Positions 29,012 to 37,425 of a DNA stretch of 64,000 bases are shown one piece after another; position 1 is the stretch's first letter, and each line of letters begins with the position of its first letter. The translations under genes and the position numbers were made by a program. The notes below the pieces were generated by a model that saw only the letters and a program-made list of their open reading frames with translations, had not been told where the DNA came from and made no database searches. The stretch comes from Streptomyces hydrogenans (lineage in GTDB: Bacteria > Actinomycetota > Actinomycetes > Streptomycetales > Streptomycetaceae). Location of the stretch: assembly GCF_014656075.1 (NCBI RefSeq), contig NZ_BNBS01000018.1:24670-88669 (forward strand), in the 5' to 3' direction.

Positions 29012-30397
29012 ATGCCCGGATCAGCCTCACGCCGGACCGTCCTCGCCGCAGCGCTCGCGGCCGCCGCGGGCACGGCCGCGGCGGAGGCCGCCACCGCCTC
29101 CGACCGTCCGGCCGTGCCGGAGCCGGCGCCGGATCCCGCCCCGGGCGGGGCTCCGGTGGGTGCTCCGGGGGGCGTCGCCAACCGCTTCTGGTCCACCTAC
29201 ACCGACTGGCGGACCGGCCACGCCGAGGGCACCCGGGCCGTCGCCGGGCGCCGCCCCGGCCTGGTCCTGGACGCCCCCCTGGGCCGTACCGACTACACCG
29301 ACCCGCACACCGGGCGGACCTCGGCCTGGGAGTACGCCCGCTGGACCTCGCCCGCGCACACCCCGGAGGTGCCGGCCACCGAGGCGATCGCCTCCTGGAA
29401 CGCCCGCACCCCGGCCGGCACCTGGCTCCAGGTCGAGCTGTCCGGCACGTACTCCGACGGCACCGGCACCCCGTGGTTCGTGATGGGCCGCTGGGCCTCC
29501 GGCGACACCGACATCAGGCGCACCTCGGTCGACGACCAGAGCGACGGCCGGAGCAGCGTCTGGACCGACACCTTCGCGGTCGACGACCCGGCGAGCGGGC
29601 TCCGGCTCGCCTCGTACCGCCTGCGCCTCACCCTCTACCGGCGCCCCGGCACCACCCTCACCCCCACGGTCTGGCGGGTCGGCGCGATGGCCTCGGACGT
29701 CCCGGACCGCTTCACCGTCCCGGCGTCCGCGCCCGGCCTCGCCCGCGAGCTGGCCGTGCCCCGCTACTCGCAGAACACCCACGTCGGCCAGTACCCGGAG
29801 TACGACAACGGCGGCGAGGCGTGGTGCAGCCCGACCTCCTCGCAGATGATCGTCGAGTACTGGGGGCGCGAGCCGTCCGCCGCCGACCTGGCCTGGGTGG
29901 ACCCCGCCTTCGCCGACCCGCAGGTCTGCCACGCGGCCCGCTTCACCTACGACTTCCAGTACGCGGGCTGCGGCAACTGGCCCTTCAACGCCGCCTACGC
30001 CTCCGCCTACCCCGACCTCAACGCCGTCGTCACCCGCCTCCGCTCCCTCACCGACCTGGAGACCCTGATCCGCGCCGGCATCCCGGCCATAACGTCCCAG
30101 TCCTTCCGCAAGGAGGAGCTGACCGGCGCCGGCTACGGCACCTCGGGCCACCTGATGACCGTGATCGGCTTCACCCCCGAAGGCGACGTGATCGCCAACG
30201 ACCCCGCCTCCCCGACCAACGAGGCCGTCCGCCGCGTCTACCTCCGCCGCGAGTGGGAGAACATCTGGCTGCGGACCAAGCGGTACAACGCGAGCGGGAA
30301 AGTGGTGTCCGGCACAGGCGGGGTCTGCTACTTGTACTTCCCCGACCGGCCGACTCCCGCGCAGCGCAAGGCGCTTCAGGCGGTCGGGGTGCTCTGA
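29012..30397 (+). CDS. Secreted C39 family peptidase-like protein
   Basis: 461 residues, start ATG 29012. The N-terminus MPGSASRRTVLAAALAAAAG has a twin-Arg-like pair and a hydrophobic core, followed by a Pro/Ala-rich stretch, so it is exported. Residues 60-240 form a beta-rich region. Residues 250-460 are a papain-like C39_2 domain with Cys in GGEAWCSPTSSQMI, His in SGHLMTVIGFTPEGD and the following Asn/Asp in VIANDPAS, which can form a catalytic triad. Unlike C39 transporter peptidases it lacks an ABC module. It is widespread in Streptomyces, and substrates are unknown. Confidence 0.85.
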   Translation: MPGSASRRTVLAAALAAAAGTAAAEAATASDRPAVPEPAPDPAPGGAPVGAPGGVANRFWSTYTDWRTGHAEGTRAVAGRRPGLVLDAPLGRTDYTDPHTGRTSAWEYARWTSPAHTPEVPATEAIASWNARTPAGTWLQVELSGTYSDGTGTPWFVMGRWASGDTDIRRTSVDDQSDGRSSVWTDTFAVDDPASGLRLASYRLRLTLYRRPGTTLTPTVWRVGAMASDVPDRFTVPASAPGLARELAVPRYSQNTHVGQYPEYDNGGEAWCSPTSSQMIVEYWGREPSAADLAWVDPAFADPQVCHAARFTYDFQYAGCGNWPFNAAYASAYPDLNAVVTRLRSLTDLETLIRAGIPAITSQSFRKEELTGAGYGTSGHLMTVIGFTPEGDVIANDPASPTNEAVRRVYLRREWENIWLRTKRYNASGKVVSGTGGVCYLYFPDRPTPAQRKALQAVGVL

Positions 30398-30471
30398 GCG
30401 CTGCCGGTGCGGGCGGCGGGTGTGAGGGACGTCTCTGTACGGGGGCGTCGGGGTGCCCCATGGTGGTGGCC

Positions 30472-30627
30472 ATGAGCGCCACCACCACCCTCGCCGGCCG
30501 TCTGTTCGCGCGCACCCGCACGGGCGGCCCCCAGGACGACCGGGGCCCCGAGCTCCTGGAGCACGTCCTCGGCTGGACCCTCGTCGTCCTGCTCGCCGTC
30601 CTGGTCACCCGCGCGGGCCTGATGTGA
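30472..30627 (+). CDS. Small single-pass membrane protein (hypothetical)
   Basis: 51 residues from ATG 30472; an in-frame ATG at 30460 would add four residues. The N-terminal half is polar (LFARTRTGGPQDDRGPELL) and the C-terminal half is one transmembrane helix (HVLGWTLVVLLAVLVTRAGL). It starts 75 bp after the C39-like gene. No strong ribosome site is seen, so it is listed as probable rather than certain. Confidence 0.45.
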   Translation: MSATTTLAGRLFARTRTGGPQDDRGPELLEHVLGWTLVVLLAVLVTRAGLM

Positions 30628-30642
30628 CCCGTCGGCGGGCGG

Positions 30643-31188
30643 TCAGGTCGCTTCGCCCGGCCCGACCAGCACCCCGCTGACCCGGACCGTCCGGTCGGCC
30701 CAGACCGGCCCCGCGGCGAGCCGCGTCCACTCCGCGTCCCGACGCCCGGGCAGGGCGCGCCCCTGGCTGGCCCAGAGCGCGTACAGCGCCTGGTAGATCG
30801 GCGGGTCGGGATGGACCTGTACGGGGACGGGAGCCGCGATCAGGGTGGGCACGGGCCCGACGGCCGTGGGCTCCGGGAGCGGCGCGGGCACGGAAACCCG
30901 TTCCGGACCCGGCCCCGGGACCTGCCCGGGAAGCGGTGCCGGAGCCTGCGGAGGGAGCGGTACGGGTGCCGCGGCCTGCGGGGGAGGGGGTGCCGGAGCC
31001 AGGGCCCGGGGGGGAAGGGGTGCCGGAGCCGGTCCCGGCACGGGCACCGGCACCGGAGCGGCGCCGTCGGGGGAGGGGCCGGGCGGGCCCGGCGCCTCCG
31101 GAATCCGGTGAAGAACCGATTCTTCACCGCTCGGTTCGGTCTGCCGATGCCGACCGACTCCGCTGGGTGTGGAGTACAGCGTGGTCAT
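30643..31188 (-). CDS. Proline/alanine-rich hypothetical protein
   Basis: 181 residues from ATG 31188; I do not recognise it. The N-terminal 30 residues are polar, and residues 35-125 are a low-complexity Pro-Ala-Val-Leu region with PAPLPP and VPVPVP runs. The last 50 residues (PPIYQALYALWASQGRALPG, then an Arg-rich and Val-rich end) look like a small folded domain. No signal peptide or membrane helix is present. The ribosome site before 31188 is poor and a 24-bp palindrome lies inside the first 30 codons, so the true start could be further in. Confidence 0.5.
   Translation of the reverse strand: MTTLYSTPSGVGRHRQTEPSGEESVLHRIPEAPGPPGPSPDGAAPVPVPVPGPAPAPLPPRALAPAPPPPQAAAPVPLPPQAPAPLPGQVPGPGPERVSVPAPLPEPTAVGPVPTLIAAPVPVQVHPDPPIYQALYALWASQGRALPGRRDAEWTRLAAGPVWADRTVRVSGVLVGPGEAT
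31106..31129. repeat. Perfect 10-bp dyad (CGGTGAAGAA-CCGA-TTCTTCACCG)
   Basis: The arms 31106-31115 and 31120-31129 are exact complements around a 4-bp spacer, in a locally A/T-richer patch. It falls within the N-terminal codons assigned to the proline-rich protein. It could be an operator, or a hairpin if that gene starts further downstream. Confidence 0.5.
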
Positions 31189-31294
31189 GCCCGAACCAAC
31201 GCGTCCCGCCCCCGCCGGGTCACCCCCCGACGGATTCGAGCGAAAGTTCCCCCCTTACCCGGCGTGGCCCCGACCCGACTCGCGCTTCGAAAGC

Positions 31295-31366
31295 GGCTCA
31301 CCGCTTCGGGCATGGCTCACCGCTTTGAACGTGGTGCGTACCCGTACCCGTACCCGTACCCGTACT
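31295..31366. repeat. Repeat-rich intergenic stretch: two 12-bp direct repeats and a CGTACC hexamer array
   Basis: GGCTCACCGCTT occurs at 31295-31306 and 31314-31325. The first copy also forms AAGCGG-CTCA-CCGCTT. Next come four exact CGTACC hexamers and one CGTACT (31337-31366). This is part of the 499-bp gap 31189-31687, where neither strand has a convincing gene. A plus-strand open frame from 31187 has poor codon bias. Confidence 0.55.
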
Positions 31367-31643
31367 CGTCCGCGCCCGACCCGTGGCCTGCCTGGCGGTC
31401 CGGCCCTCACCCCGCACCCACCTCGCGCCCCAGCTCCCGCCTTGGCCTGGCCTGCCCCCGGCCCCGGCCTCGACGTCCGCCGTCCCGTACCGCCCCGTAC
31501 CGCCCCGCGCCGCCCCGCCACGCCCCGTCCGCCACCGCCCGAGCGCCCCGCCCCCTGCTCCCGGCATCGCCCCCGAGGGGAAGTCGGCGCCCACCCTGCC
31601 CCGGGCGGGCGCCCCTCGCACGACTCTGGTCCTCGCCGTGATG

Positions 31644-31660
31644 TCTGACGTACCGTCAGA
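31644..31660. promoter_or_regulatory. Operator-like dyad upstream of the CrtC/AttH-like gene
   Basis: TCTGACG-TAC-CGTCAGA is a perfect 7-bp inverted repeat ending 27 bp before the GTG at 31688. A second short dyad, TCCTC-TTC-GAGGA (31661-31673), directly follows. The form suits a TetR-type repressor; no such gene is adjacent in this window. Confidence 0.55.
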
Positions 31661-31687
31661 TCCTCTTCGAGGACCAGGAGGTCAGCC

Positions 31688-32809
31688 GTGGACGACGACC
31701 GGCCCGTCGCGCTCGACGAATACCCCGTGCACCAGGCTCCGCTGTCGATGAAGCACCACATCAGCGGGGACCGGAACGCCTACGACCGCTGCATCTTCCA
31801 CGTCTTCGACCACGCCGGACGGGCCCTGCTCATCGCCGGCCTCGGCGTCTATCCCAACACCGGGGTGATCGACGCCTACGCCACCCTGCGCACCGGCGAC
31901 CGGCTGCACGCGGTCCGGGCCTCCGACGCGCTCGGCGACGACCGGACGCGCCTGGAGGTCGGCCCGCTGCGGATCACCGTCGACGAACCGCTGCGCCGCT
32001 TCACGCTGAGCTGCGCCGCCGATCCGGCCGACCCCGACGGGCTCTCCTTCGACCTCACCTGGACCGGGGACTTCCCGACGCTCTGGGAGCCGCACCACCT
32101 CCAGCGCACGGGCGGCCGGCTGACCCTCGAAGGGCGCCGCTTCGTCCAGGCCGGTCGCTGCGCGGGCACCGTCACCGCGGGCGGTGAGCGGTTCGACGTC
32201 ACGGCGGGGGAGTGGACCGGGACCCGTGACCGCAGCTGGGGAGTCCGCCCGATCCCCGGCGAGGAGCCCGGCCGCGCCGCCGAGACGCGGCCCGAGGGCT
32301 TCCACTGGCTCTGGATCCCCATGCGCTTCGACGACCGCTTCGTGATGGTCGTCGCGCAGGAGGACGCCGACGGCTACCGCACCCTCAACCAGGCGCAGCT
32401 CGTCCGCGAAGGCCACCGGGACGCCCAACTTGGCTGGCCCCGCACCGAGATCGCGTACCGGTCCGGCACCCGCCACCCCGAGAGCGCCGTCGTGCACCTC
32501 ACCGACCCCACCGGCAAGCCCCTGGAGATCGGCGTCGAGGTCCTCGCGTCGTCCCCGCTCGCCGTCGGCGCCGGCTACCCGCCCGCCGGCGACTGGCAGC
32601 ACGGCACCTGGCAGGGCCGCGACTGGACCGACCGGCGGGTCTACGACCTCTCCGACCCGACCGCCCATCCCCTGGCCGGCTACGGCGTCACCGACCACTC
32701 CGCCCGCTTCACCCTCGACGGCCGCACCGGCTACGGCATCTTCGAGCACGGCTCCTTCGGCCGCCACGACCCCAGCGGCTTCGCCGACTTCACCTCCACC
32801 GCGCCCTGA
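31688..32809 (+). CDS. CrtC/AttH (DUF7064/DUF7065-like) beta-barrel protein
   Basis: 373 residues, start GTG 31688 with AGGAGG 6 nt upstream. The protein is all-beta (HVFDHAGRALLIAGLGVYPN, LRRFTLSCAADPADPDGLSF), with the central motif GEWTGTRDRSWGVRPI, then FHWLWIPMRFDDRFVMVVAQ and ending in YGIFEHGSFGRHDPSGF. The duplicated lipocalin-like layout and the GxRDxSWG motif are typical of proteins related to hydroxyneurosporene synthase (CrtC) and AttH and labelled DUF7064/DUF7065. In other actinomycetes they accompany APH-fold kinases and lipid or isoprenoid genes. An APH-fold gene follows here. The reaction is unknown. Confidence 0.7.
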   Translation: MDDDRPVALDEYPVHQAPLSMKHHISGDRNAYDRCIFHVFDHAGRALLIAGLGVYPNTGVIDAYATLRTGDRLHAVRASDALGDDRTRLEVGPLRITVDEPLRRFTLSCAADPADPDGLSFDLTWTGDFPTLWEPHHLQRTGGRLTLEGRRFVQAGRCAGTVTAGGERFDVTAGEWTGTRDRSWGVRPIPGEEPGRAAETRPEGFHWLWIPMRFDDRFVMVVAQEDADGYRTLNQAQLVREGHRDAQLGWPRTEIAYRSGTRHPESAVVHLTDPTGKPLEIGVEVLASSPLAVGAGYPPAGDWQHGTWQGRDWTDRRVYDLSDPTAHPLAGYGVTDHSARFTLDGRTGYGIFEHGSFGRHDPSGFADFTSTAP

Positions 32810-32874
32810 GCCACCTCCGCGCCTCCGGCCCCCGCACCGGCGTGTGGGCCGGGGCGGCGCACCGGGGACAGGGA

Positions 32875-33008
32875 CCCGGCCGCGCGCGGCCGGGCGGACC
32901 AGGCGAAACGGAACCGGCCCGGCCGAACGCGGCCGCACCCGCGAGCCCGGCATCCCGGCATCCCGGCGTCCGGCGTCCGGGCGTCCGGCGTCCGGGCGTC
33001 CGGCGTCC
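32875..33008. repeat. Intergenic hairpin and GGCGTCC heptamer array
   Basis: The 259-bp gap 32810-33068 contains a self-complementary 20-mer (32875-32894). It is followed by two GGCATCCC units (32949-32964) and six GGCGTCC heptamers arranged as three 15-bp units (32965-33008). The hairpin may terminate the upstream gene. The array has no evident function and is likely to vary in length. Confidence 0.55.
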
Positions 33009-33068
33009 GGGTGCTCCGCGCCCTCGCCCCGGAGGCGCACCCGAGCCCCAGCAGAGAGGGAGACCCGC

Positions 33069-34172
33069 ATGGCCACCGCCCCCCGTCCCCGCACCACCAC
33101 CCGCGACCCCGAGGAGCTGGCCGCCCGGCTGACCGCCTGGCTCGACCGCAGGCTTCCCGGGGCCCGGGTCTCCGGGCTCGCCGTTCCCGGTTCCAACGGG
33201 ATGTCCAGCGAGACGCTGCTCTTCGACCTGGAGCACCCGGACGCCCCCGTCCGGGGCTGCGCCCTGCGGCTGGCCGCCGACCCCGCCGCGTACACGGTCT
33301 TCCCCGTGTACGACATGGCCCGCCAGCACCGGGTGATGGGGCTCGTCGCCGAGCACACCGACGTGCCCGTCCCCCGGGTCATGTGGCTGGAGGAGGACCC
33401 GGGACCGCTCGGCGCCCCCTTCTTCGTGATGGCCCGCGCCGAGGGGCGCGTCCCGCCGGACGTCATGCCCTACACGTACGAGGGGAACTGGTTGCACGGC
33501 GCCACCGACGCCCAACGCGCCACGCTGGAGGAGGAGTCGGTGGCGGTCCTGGCCCGGCTGCACGACCAGTTCCCGGCGAAGGAGGCCGAGTTCCTGCTCC
33601 CGGAGGGCGAGGGGAGCGCGCTGCGCCGCCACGTCGACGCCCAACGCGCCTACTACGCCTGGGTGGTGGAGGGGCTCGCGCCCTCACCGCTCATCGAGGC
33701 GGCCTTCGCGCGCCTGGAGGAGCTGTGGCCGGACGACGAGGGGCCGGCGGTGCTCTGCTGGGGCGACGCCCGCATCGGCAACATCGTCTACGACGGCTTC
33801 GCCCCCGCCGCCGTCCTCGACTGGGAGATGGCGGCCTGCGCGCCCCGCGAGGTCGACCTCGGCTGGACCGTCTACCTCCACCGCTTCTTCCAGGACCTCA
33901 CCGTGGGCTTCGGCCAGCCGGGCCTGCCGGGCTTCCTGCGCCGCGGGGCGATCGAGCGGAGGTACGCCGAACTCACCGGGCACGTGCCGCGCGCGATGGA
34001 GTTCCACACCCTGTACGCCGCGCTGCGGCACGCGATCGTGATGCTGCGGATCGCGTACCGCCAGGCGTACTTCGGTGAGGTCGAGGTCCCCGCGGACCCC
34101 GACCGGCTCATCCTGCACCACGCCACCCTCGCGGCGATGGTGCGCGGCGACTACTGGACCGGCGAGGAGTAG
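33069..34172 (+). CDS. Phosphotransferase family protein (APH fold, ACAD10-like)
   Basis: 367 residues, start ATG 33069 with GGGAG upstream. N-lobe: GLAVPGSNGMSSETLLFDL (loop) and GCALRLA (position of the ATP-binding Lys, here Arg). C-lobe: VLCWGDARIGNIVYDGF, where the catalytic HGD is WGD, then AAVLDWEMAACAPREVDLGW (metal Asp). VPVPRVMWLEEDPGPLGAPF is a family block. This group is closest to the kinase part of ACAD10 and related proteins acting on hydroxyacyl or terpenoid-like substrates, rather than to antibiotic-resistance kinases. It follows the CrtC/AttH-like gene after 259 bp, and the pair recurs in actinomycetes. Confidence 0.82.
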   Translation: MATAPRPRTTTRDPEELAARLTAWLDRRLPGARVSGLAVPGSNGMSSETLLFDLEHPDAPVRGCALRLAADPAAYTVFPVYDMARQHRVMGLVAEHTDVPVPRVMWLEEDPGPLGAPFFVMARAEGRVPPDVMPYTYEGNWLHGATDAQRATLEEESVAVLARLHDQFPAKEAEFLLPEGEGSALRRHVDAQRAYYAWVVEGLAPSPLIEAAFARLEELWPDDEGPAVLCWGDARIGNIVYDGFAPAAVLDWEMAACAPREVDLGWTVYLHRFFQDLTVGFGQPGLPGFLRRGAIERRYAELTGHVPRAMEFHTLYAALRHAIVMLRIAYRQAYFGEVEVPADPDRLILHHATLAAMVRGDYWTGEE

Positions 34173-34178
34173 CCCGGC

Positions 34179-34547
34179 TCAGGCCGCGCGGCGCAGCTGC
34201 GCCGCGCGGATCGGCCGCGAGCCCGGGCCGCCGATGTGCGAGAAGGGCTGCTTCCGCCAGTCGAGGCCCTGGGGGAGCGTCAGGAGCAGCGCGGTGTCCT
34301 GCTCCTGGACCCCGACGCCGTCGTCGGCGGAGACCGCCTCGTCCGCGGAACGGCCGGTGCCGGCACAGACCGTGAGCGTGAAGGGGTTCCACGGCGACGG
34401 GCACAGCGCGTGCTCGGGCAGCGCGTCCTCGTCGGCGAGCAGGGCGATCGGCTGATCGCACTCCGGGCAGATGACCCGGAACATCTCAAAGGTGTCGTAC
34501 GCGTCGAACTCGTCGGACGTGTCGACGGAATCAACGGGCTCCTGCAT
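34179..34547 (-). CDS. Conserved hypothetical protein with CPxC motif
   Basis: 122 residues, start ATG 34547 with GGGAG upstream. An acidic N-terminus (SVDTSDEFDAYDTFEMF) leads into VICPECDQPIALLADED, EHALCPSPWNPFTLTVCAGT and a basic C-terminus. Four cysteines (CPEC, LCP, VCAG) suggest a zinc ribbon. No function is known to me. It converges with the kinase gene 6 bp away and is divergent from the Lrp regulator at 34772. Confidence 0.75.
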   Translation of the reverse strand: MQEPVDSVDTSDEFDAYDTFEMFRVICPECDQPIALLADEDALPEHALCPSPWNPFTLTVCAGTGRSADEAVSADDGVGVQEQDTALLLTLPQGLDWRKQPFSHIGGPGSRPIRAAQLRRAA

Positions 34548-34771
34548 GGAGAATCTCCCCCTCGGACCGGTCGGTCGATACTGTGCGGCCGAACCACAGC
34601 AAGCCCTTCCCATGCGGGACTCCGCATAACCGTGAGCCGGCCGGCGATGCCCGGCGCAAACCTGTGGCGTTCGTCACATGCCTGTCGCAGGTGCCGCGTG
34701 ATCGCCCATAGCGGCCGATAAGACCCGCTCCCGGCTGGGCCCGGGACCCCTCCGCGCAATAGGGTCGGCGC

Positions 34772-35212
34772 ATGGAGGAGCTGGATCGTCAGATCGTGGA
34801 GTTGCTCGTCAAGGACGGGCGCATGAGCTACACCGACCTGGGCAAGGCCACGGGCCTGTCCACGTCGGCCGTGCATCAGCGCGTCCGCCGGCTGGAGCAG
34901 CGCGGTGTCATCCGCGGCTATGCCGCCGTCGTCGACCCCGAGGCGGTGGGCCTGCCGCTGACCGCCTTCATCTCGGTCAAACCCTTCGACCCCAGCGCCC
35001 CCGACGACACCCCCGACCGGCTCGCCGACATCCCCGAGATCGAGGCGTGCCACAGCGTCGCCGGTGACGAGAACTACATCCTCAAGGTCCGGGTGGCCAC
35101 CCCGCTGGAGCTGGAGCACCTGCTCAGCCGCATCCGCTCCCAGGCGCACGTCTCCAGCCGCACCACCGTCGTCCTGTCCACCCCGTACGAAGCCAGGCCC
35201 CCGCGCATTTAG
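34772..35212 (+). CDS. Lrp/AsnC family transcriptional regulator (second copy)
   Basis: 146 residues, start ATG 34772. Helix-turn-helix MSYTDLGKATGLSTSAVHQR, then RGVIRGYAAVVDPEAVGLPL and the ligand domain with HSVAGDENYILKVRVATPLE. It differs clearly from the Lrp protein at 5731. The RAM domain pattern VxGDxNYxLKV and size are normal. A single GCGCAAT lies 11 bp before its start. It is followed 9 bp later by an amidohydrolase gene, which may be its target. Confidence 0.9.
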   Translation: MEELDRQIVELLVKDGRMSYTDLGKATGLSTSAVHQRVRRLEQRGVIRGYAAVVDPEAVGLPLTAFISVKPFDPSAPDDTPDRLADIPEIEACHSVAGDENYILKVRVATPLELEHLLSRIRSQAHVSSRTTVVLSTPYEARPPRI

Positions 35213-35221
35213 CCTGGTCGC

Positions 35222-36850
35222 ATGAGCGACACCCTGAACTCCGGCGAACACCGCACCGTGCTCCTGCGCGGTGGAGAAGTCCACAGCCCCGCCGACCCCT
35301 TCGCCACCGCCATGGTGGTGGAGCGCGGTCACATCGCCTGGGTGGGGGAGGAAGGCGCCGCCGACGCCTTCGCCGCCGGCGTGGACGAGGTGATCGACCT
35401 GGAGGGTGCGCTCGTCACCCCGGCCTTCGTGGACGCCCACGTCCACACCACGGCCACCGGCTTCGCGCTCACCGGCCTCGACCTGTCCGCCGCCGCCTCG
35501 CTCGCCGAGGCGGCGGAGCTCATCCGTGCCCACGCCGCCGCCCGCCCCGGGGACCGCATCCTCATCGGGCACGGCTGGGACGCCTCCCGCTGGCCCGAGC
35601 GGCGCCCGCTCACCCGCGAGGAGCTGGACGACCTCACCGGCGGCCGCCCGCTCTACCTCACCCGGATCGACGTCCACTCGGCCGTCGTCACCACCGCGCT
35701 GCTCGACCTCGTGCCCGGCGTACGGGACCTGGACGGCTTCCACGACGGGCGCGCCCCGCTCACCGGCGACGCCCACCACGCCGTCCGGGCCGCCGCCTTC
35801 GCCGCCGTCTCCCCGCTCCAGCGCACCGAGGCCCAGCGCGCCGCCCGCGCCCACGCCGCCTCCCTGGGCATCGGCACCCTCCACGAGTGCGGCGGGCCGC
35901 AGATCTCCTCCGAGGACGACTTCACCGGCCTGCTGGACCTCGCCCGCGGCGAGCCCGGCCCCCGGGTGGTGGGCTACTGGGCCGACCTCGACGTCGAGCG
36001 GGCCCGCGCGCTCGGCGCCCTCGGCGCGGCCGGCGACCTCTTCGCCGACGGCTCCCTCGGCTCGCACACCGCCTGCCTCCACGAGCCGTACGCGGACTCC
36101 GCCGGCCACTCCGGCTCCGCCCACCTGGACGCCGCCGCGATCGCCGCCCACGTCGTGGCCTGCACCGAGACGGGCCTCCAGGCCGGCTTCCACGCCATCG
36201 GCGACGCCGCCGTCACGGCCGTCGTCGACGGCGTCCGCGCCGCCGCCGAGAAGCTCGGCCTGGCCCGGATCCGGGCCGCCCGGCACCGCGTCGAGCACGC
36301 CGAGATGCTCACCGCGGAGACCGTCGCCGCCTTCGCCGAGCTGGGCCTCACCGCCTCCGTGCAGCCCGCCTTCGACGCCCTGTGGGGCGGCGAGGACGGC
36401 ATGTACGCCGAGCGCCTCGGCGCCGAGCGGGCCCGCACCCTCAACCCGTACGCGGCGCTGCTGAGGGCCGGCGTGCCGCTCGCCTTCGGCTCGGACAGCC
36501 CGGTCACCCCGCTCGACCCCTGGGGGACCGTCCGGGCCGCCGCCTTCCACCACACCCCCGAGCACCGGGTCTCGGTCCGCGCCGCCTTCACCGCCCACAC
36601 CCGCGGCGGCTGGCGCGCGGTCGGCCGGGACGACGCGGGCACCCTGGTGCCCGGCGCCCCCGCCGACTACGCGATCTGGCGGACCGGCGACCTGGTCGTC
36701 CAGGCGCCCGACGACCGGGTGGCCCGCTGGTCCACCGACCCGCGCTCCGGAACGCCCGGTCTGCCCGATCTGTCCCCGGGGGTCGAGCTCCCCGTCTGCC
36801 TCCGGACGGTGGTGCACGGACAGACGGTTTTCGTACGACCGAACGAGTGA
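35222..36850 (+). CDS. YtcJ-like amidohydrolase
   Basis: 542 residues, start ATG 35222, 9 bp after the Lrp gene. The metal-binding start of the amidohydrolase barrel is TPAFVDAHVHTTATG, followed by ILIGHGWDASRWPERRPLTR and FADGSLGSHTACLHEPYAD, the segment with the bridging residue in the Amidohydro_3 group. GFHAIGDAAVTAVVDG, RHRVEHAEML and FGSDSPVTPLDPW carry the later His and Asp ligands. Such enzymes cleave amide or N-acyl bonds; the substrate is unknown. Coupling with an Lrp regulator suggests amino-acid-derived substrates. Confidence 0.85.
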   Translation: MSDTLNSGEHRTVLLRGGEVHSPADPFATAMVVERGHIAWVGEEGAADAFAAGVDEVIDLEGALVTPAFVDAHVHTTATGFALTGLDLSAAASLAEAAELIRAHAAARPGDRILIGHGWDASRWPERRPLTREELDDLTGGRPLYLTRIDVHSAVVTTALLDLVPGVRDLDGFHDGRAPLTGDAHHAVRAAAFAAVSPLQRTEAQRAARAHAASLGIGTLHECGGPQISSEDDFTGLLDLARGEPGPRVVGYWADLDVERARALGALGAAGDLFADGSLGSHTACLHEPYADSAGHSGSAHLDAAAIAAHVVACTETGLQAGFHAIGDAAVTAVVDGVRAAAEKLGLARIRAARHRVEHAEMLTAETVAAFAELGLTASVQPAFDALWGGEDGMYAERLGAERARTLNPYAALLRAGVPLAFGSDSPVTPLDPWGTVRAAAFHHTPEHRVSVRAAFTAHTRGGWRAVGRDDAGTLVPGAPADYAIWRTGDLVVQAPDDRVARWSTDPRSGTPGLPDLSPGVELPVCLRTVVHGQTVFVRPNE

Positions 36851-36958
36851 TGTGCCGTTGACGGCCACCCGGATGTACGCACCACGGGTTCGTTCCCGAC
36901 CTGCGGATCTTCCCGCCCCGCCTGCGGTTTCTCGGGAACCCCGCAGGTCAAACGGGTG

Positions 36959-36989
36959 TTGACAGCCGACCGCCATGGCCCGGTAGGTT
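36959..36989 (+). promoter_or_regulatory. Candidate promoter in the long ppm1 upstream region
   Basis: TTGACA (36959-36964) with TAGGTT (36984-36989) at a 19-bp spacer, slightly long for the vegetative sigma factor. It lies in the 575-bp gap 36851-37425 before ppm1. The rest of the gap holds a hairpin at about 36921-36947 (CCTGCGG...CCGCAGG) and a C-rich, weakly coding-looking 250-bp stretch without a start or ribosome site. Confidence 0.4.
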
Positions 36990-37425
36990 CTCCCGCGTCC
37001 ACCACAGGACGTCCGACCGGACCGCACCTCCTCGCAGACGCCGACCGCCGCCCGCGCCTCGGCCGCGAGGGAAGGTTTCTCCGGCGGAAGGTGCGACCCG
37101 GGTGGGGCCCGGACGTTCAGTAGACAACGGCCTCGTGCCGATCCGCAGCCGGCGGGTCCCGGGTCGGACCGAAGGACGTCGGGCCCCGCACCGCACCCCG
37201 TCCCCTCCGGCCCCGCAGGGCCCCCTCTCCCGGTCCCGCCCGGCCCCCTCTCCCGGCGGCCGCACGCCCCCTCCTCCCGGCGCCGCACGGCACCCCCGCC
37301 CGCGCGCGCGGCGCCGTACGGCTTCCCCCGCCCCGCCCGGCGCGCCCCGCTCCGCGATCACGTCGCCGGTCTCACACCACCCACGCCACAGGGATACTCC
37401 AGGGACCTCGCTAAGGTGGGGGTCC

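Noticed and set aside
31187..31648. Plus-strand frame beginning MPEPTRPAPAG
   Set aside because: Codon usage is poor, the RTRTRT stretch comes from the CGTACC array, and no ribosome site or known domain is seen. I left it out but could not fully exclude it.
33069..34172. Aminoglycoside resistance gene
   Set aside because: The protein has the APH fold but the block WGDARIGN and overall pattern belong to the ACAD10-like phosphotransferase group, and no resistance context is present.
34280..37288. 1002-codon minus-strand open frame over the Lrp and amidohydrolase genes
   Set aside because: High-GC shadow. The translation is Gly/Ala/Val/Glu-rich without motifs, whereas the opposite strand encodes clear protein families.
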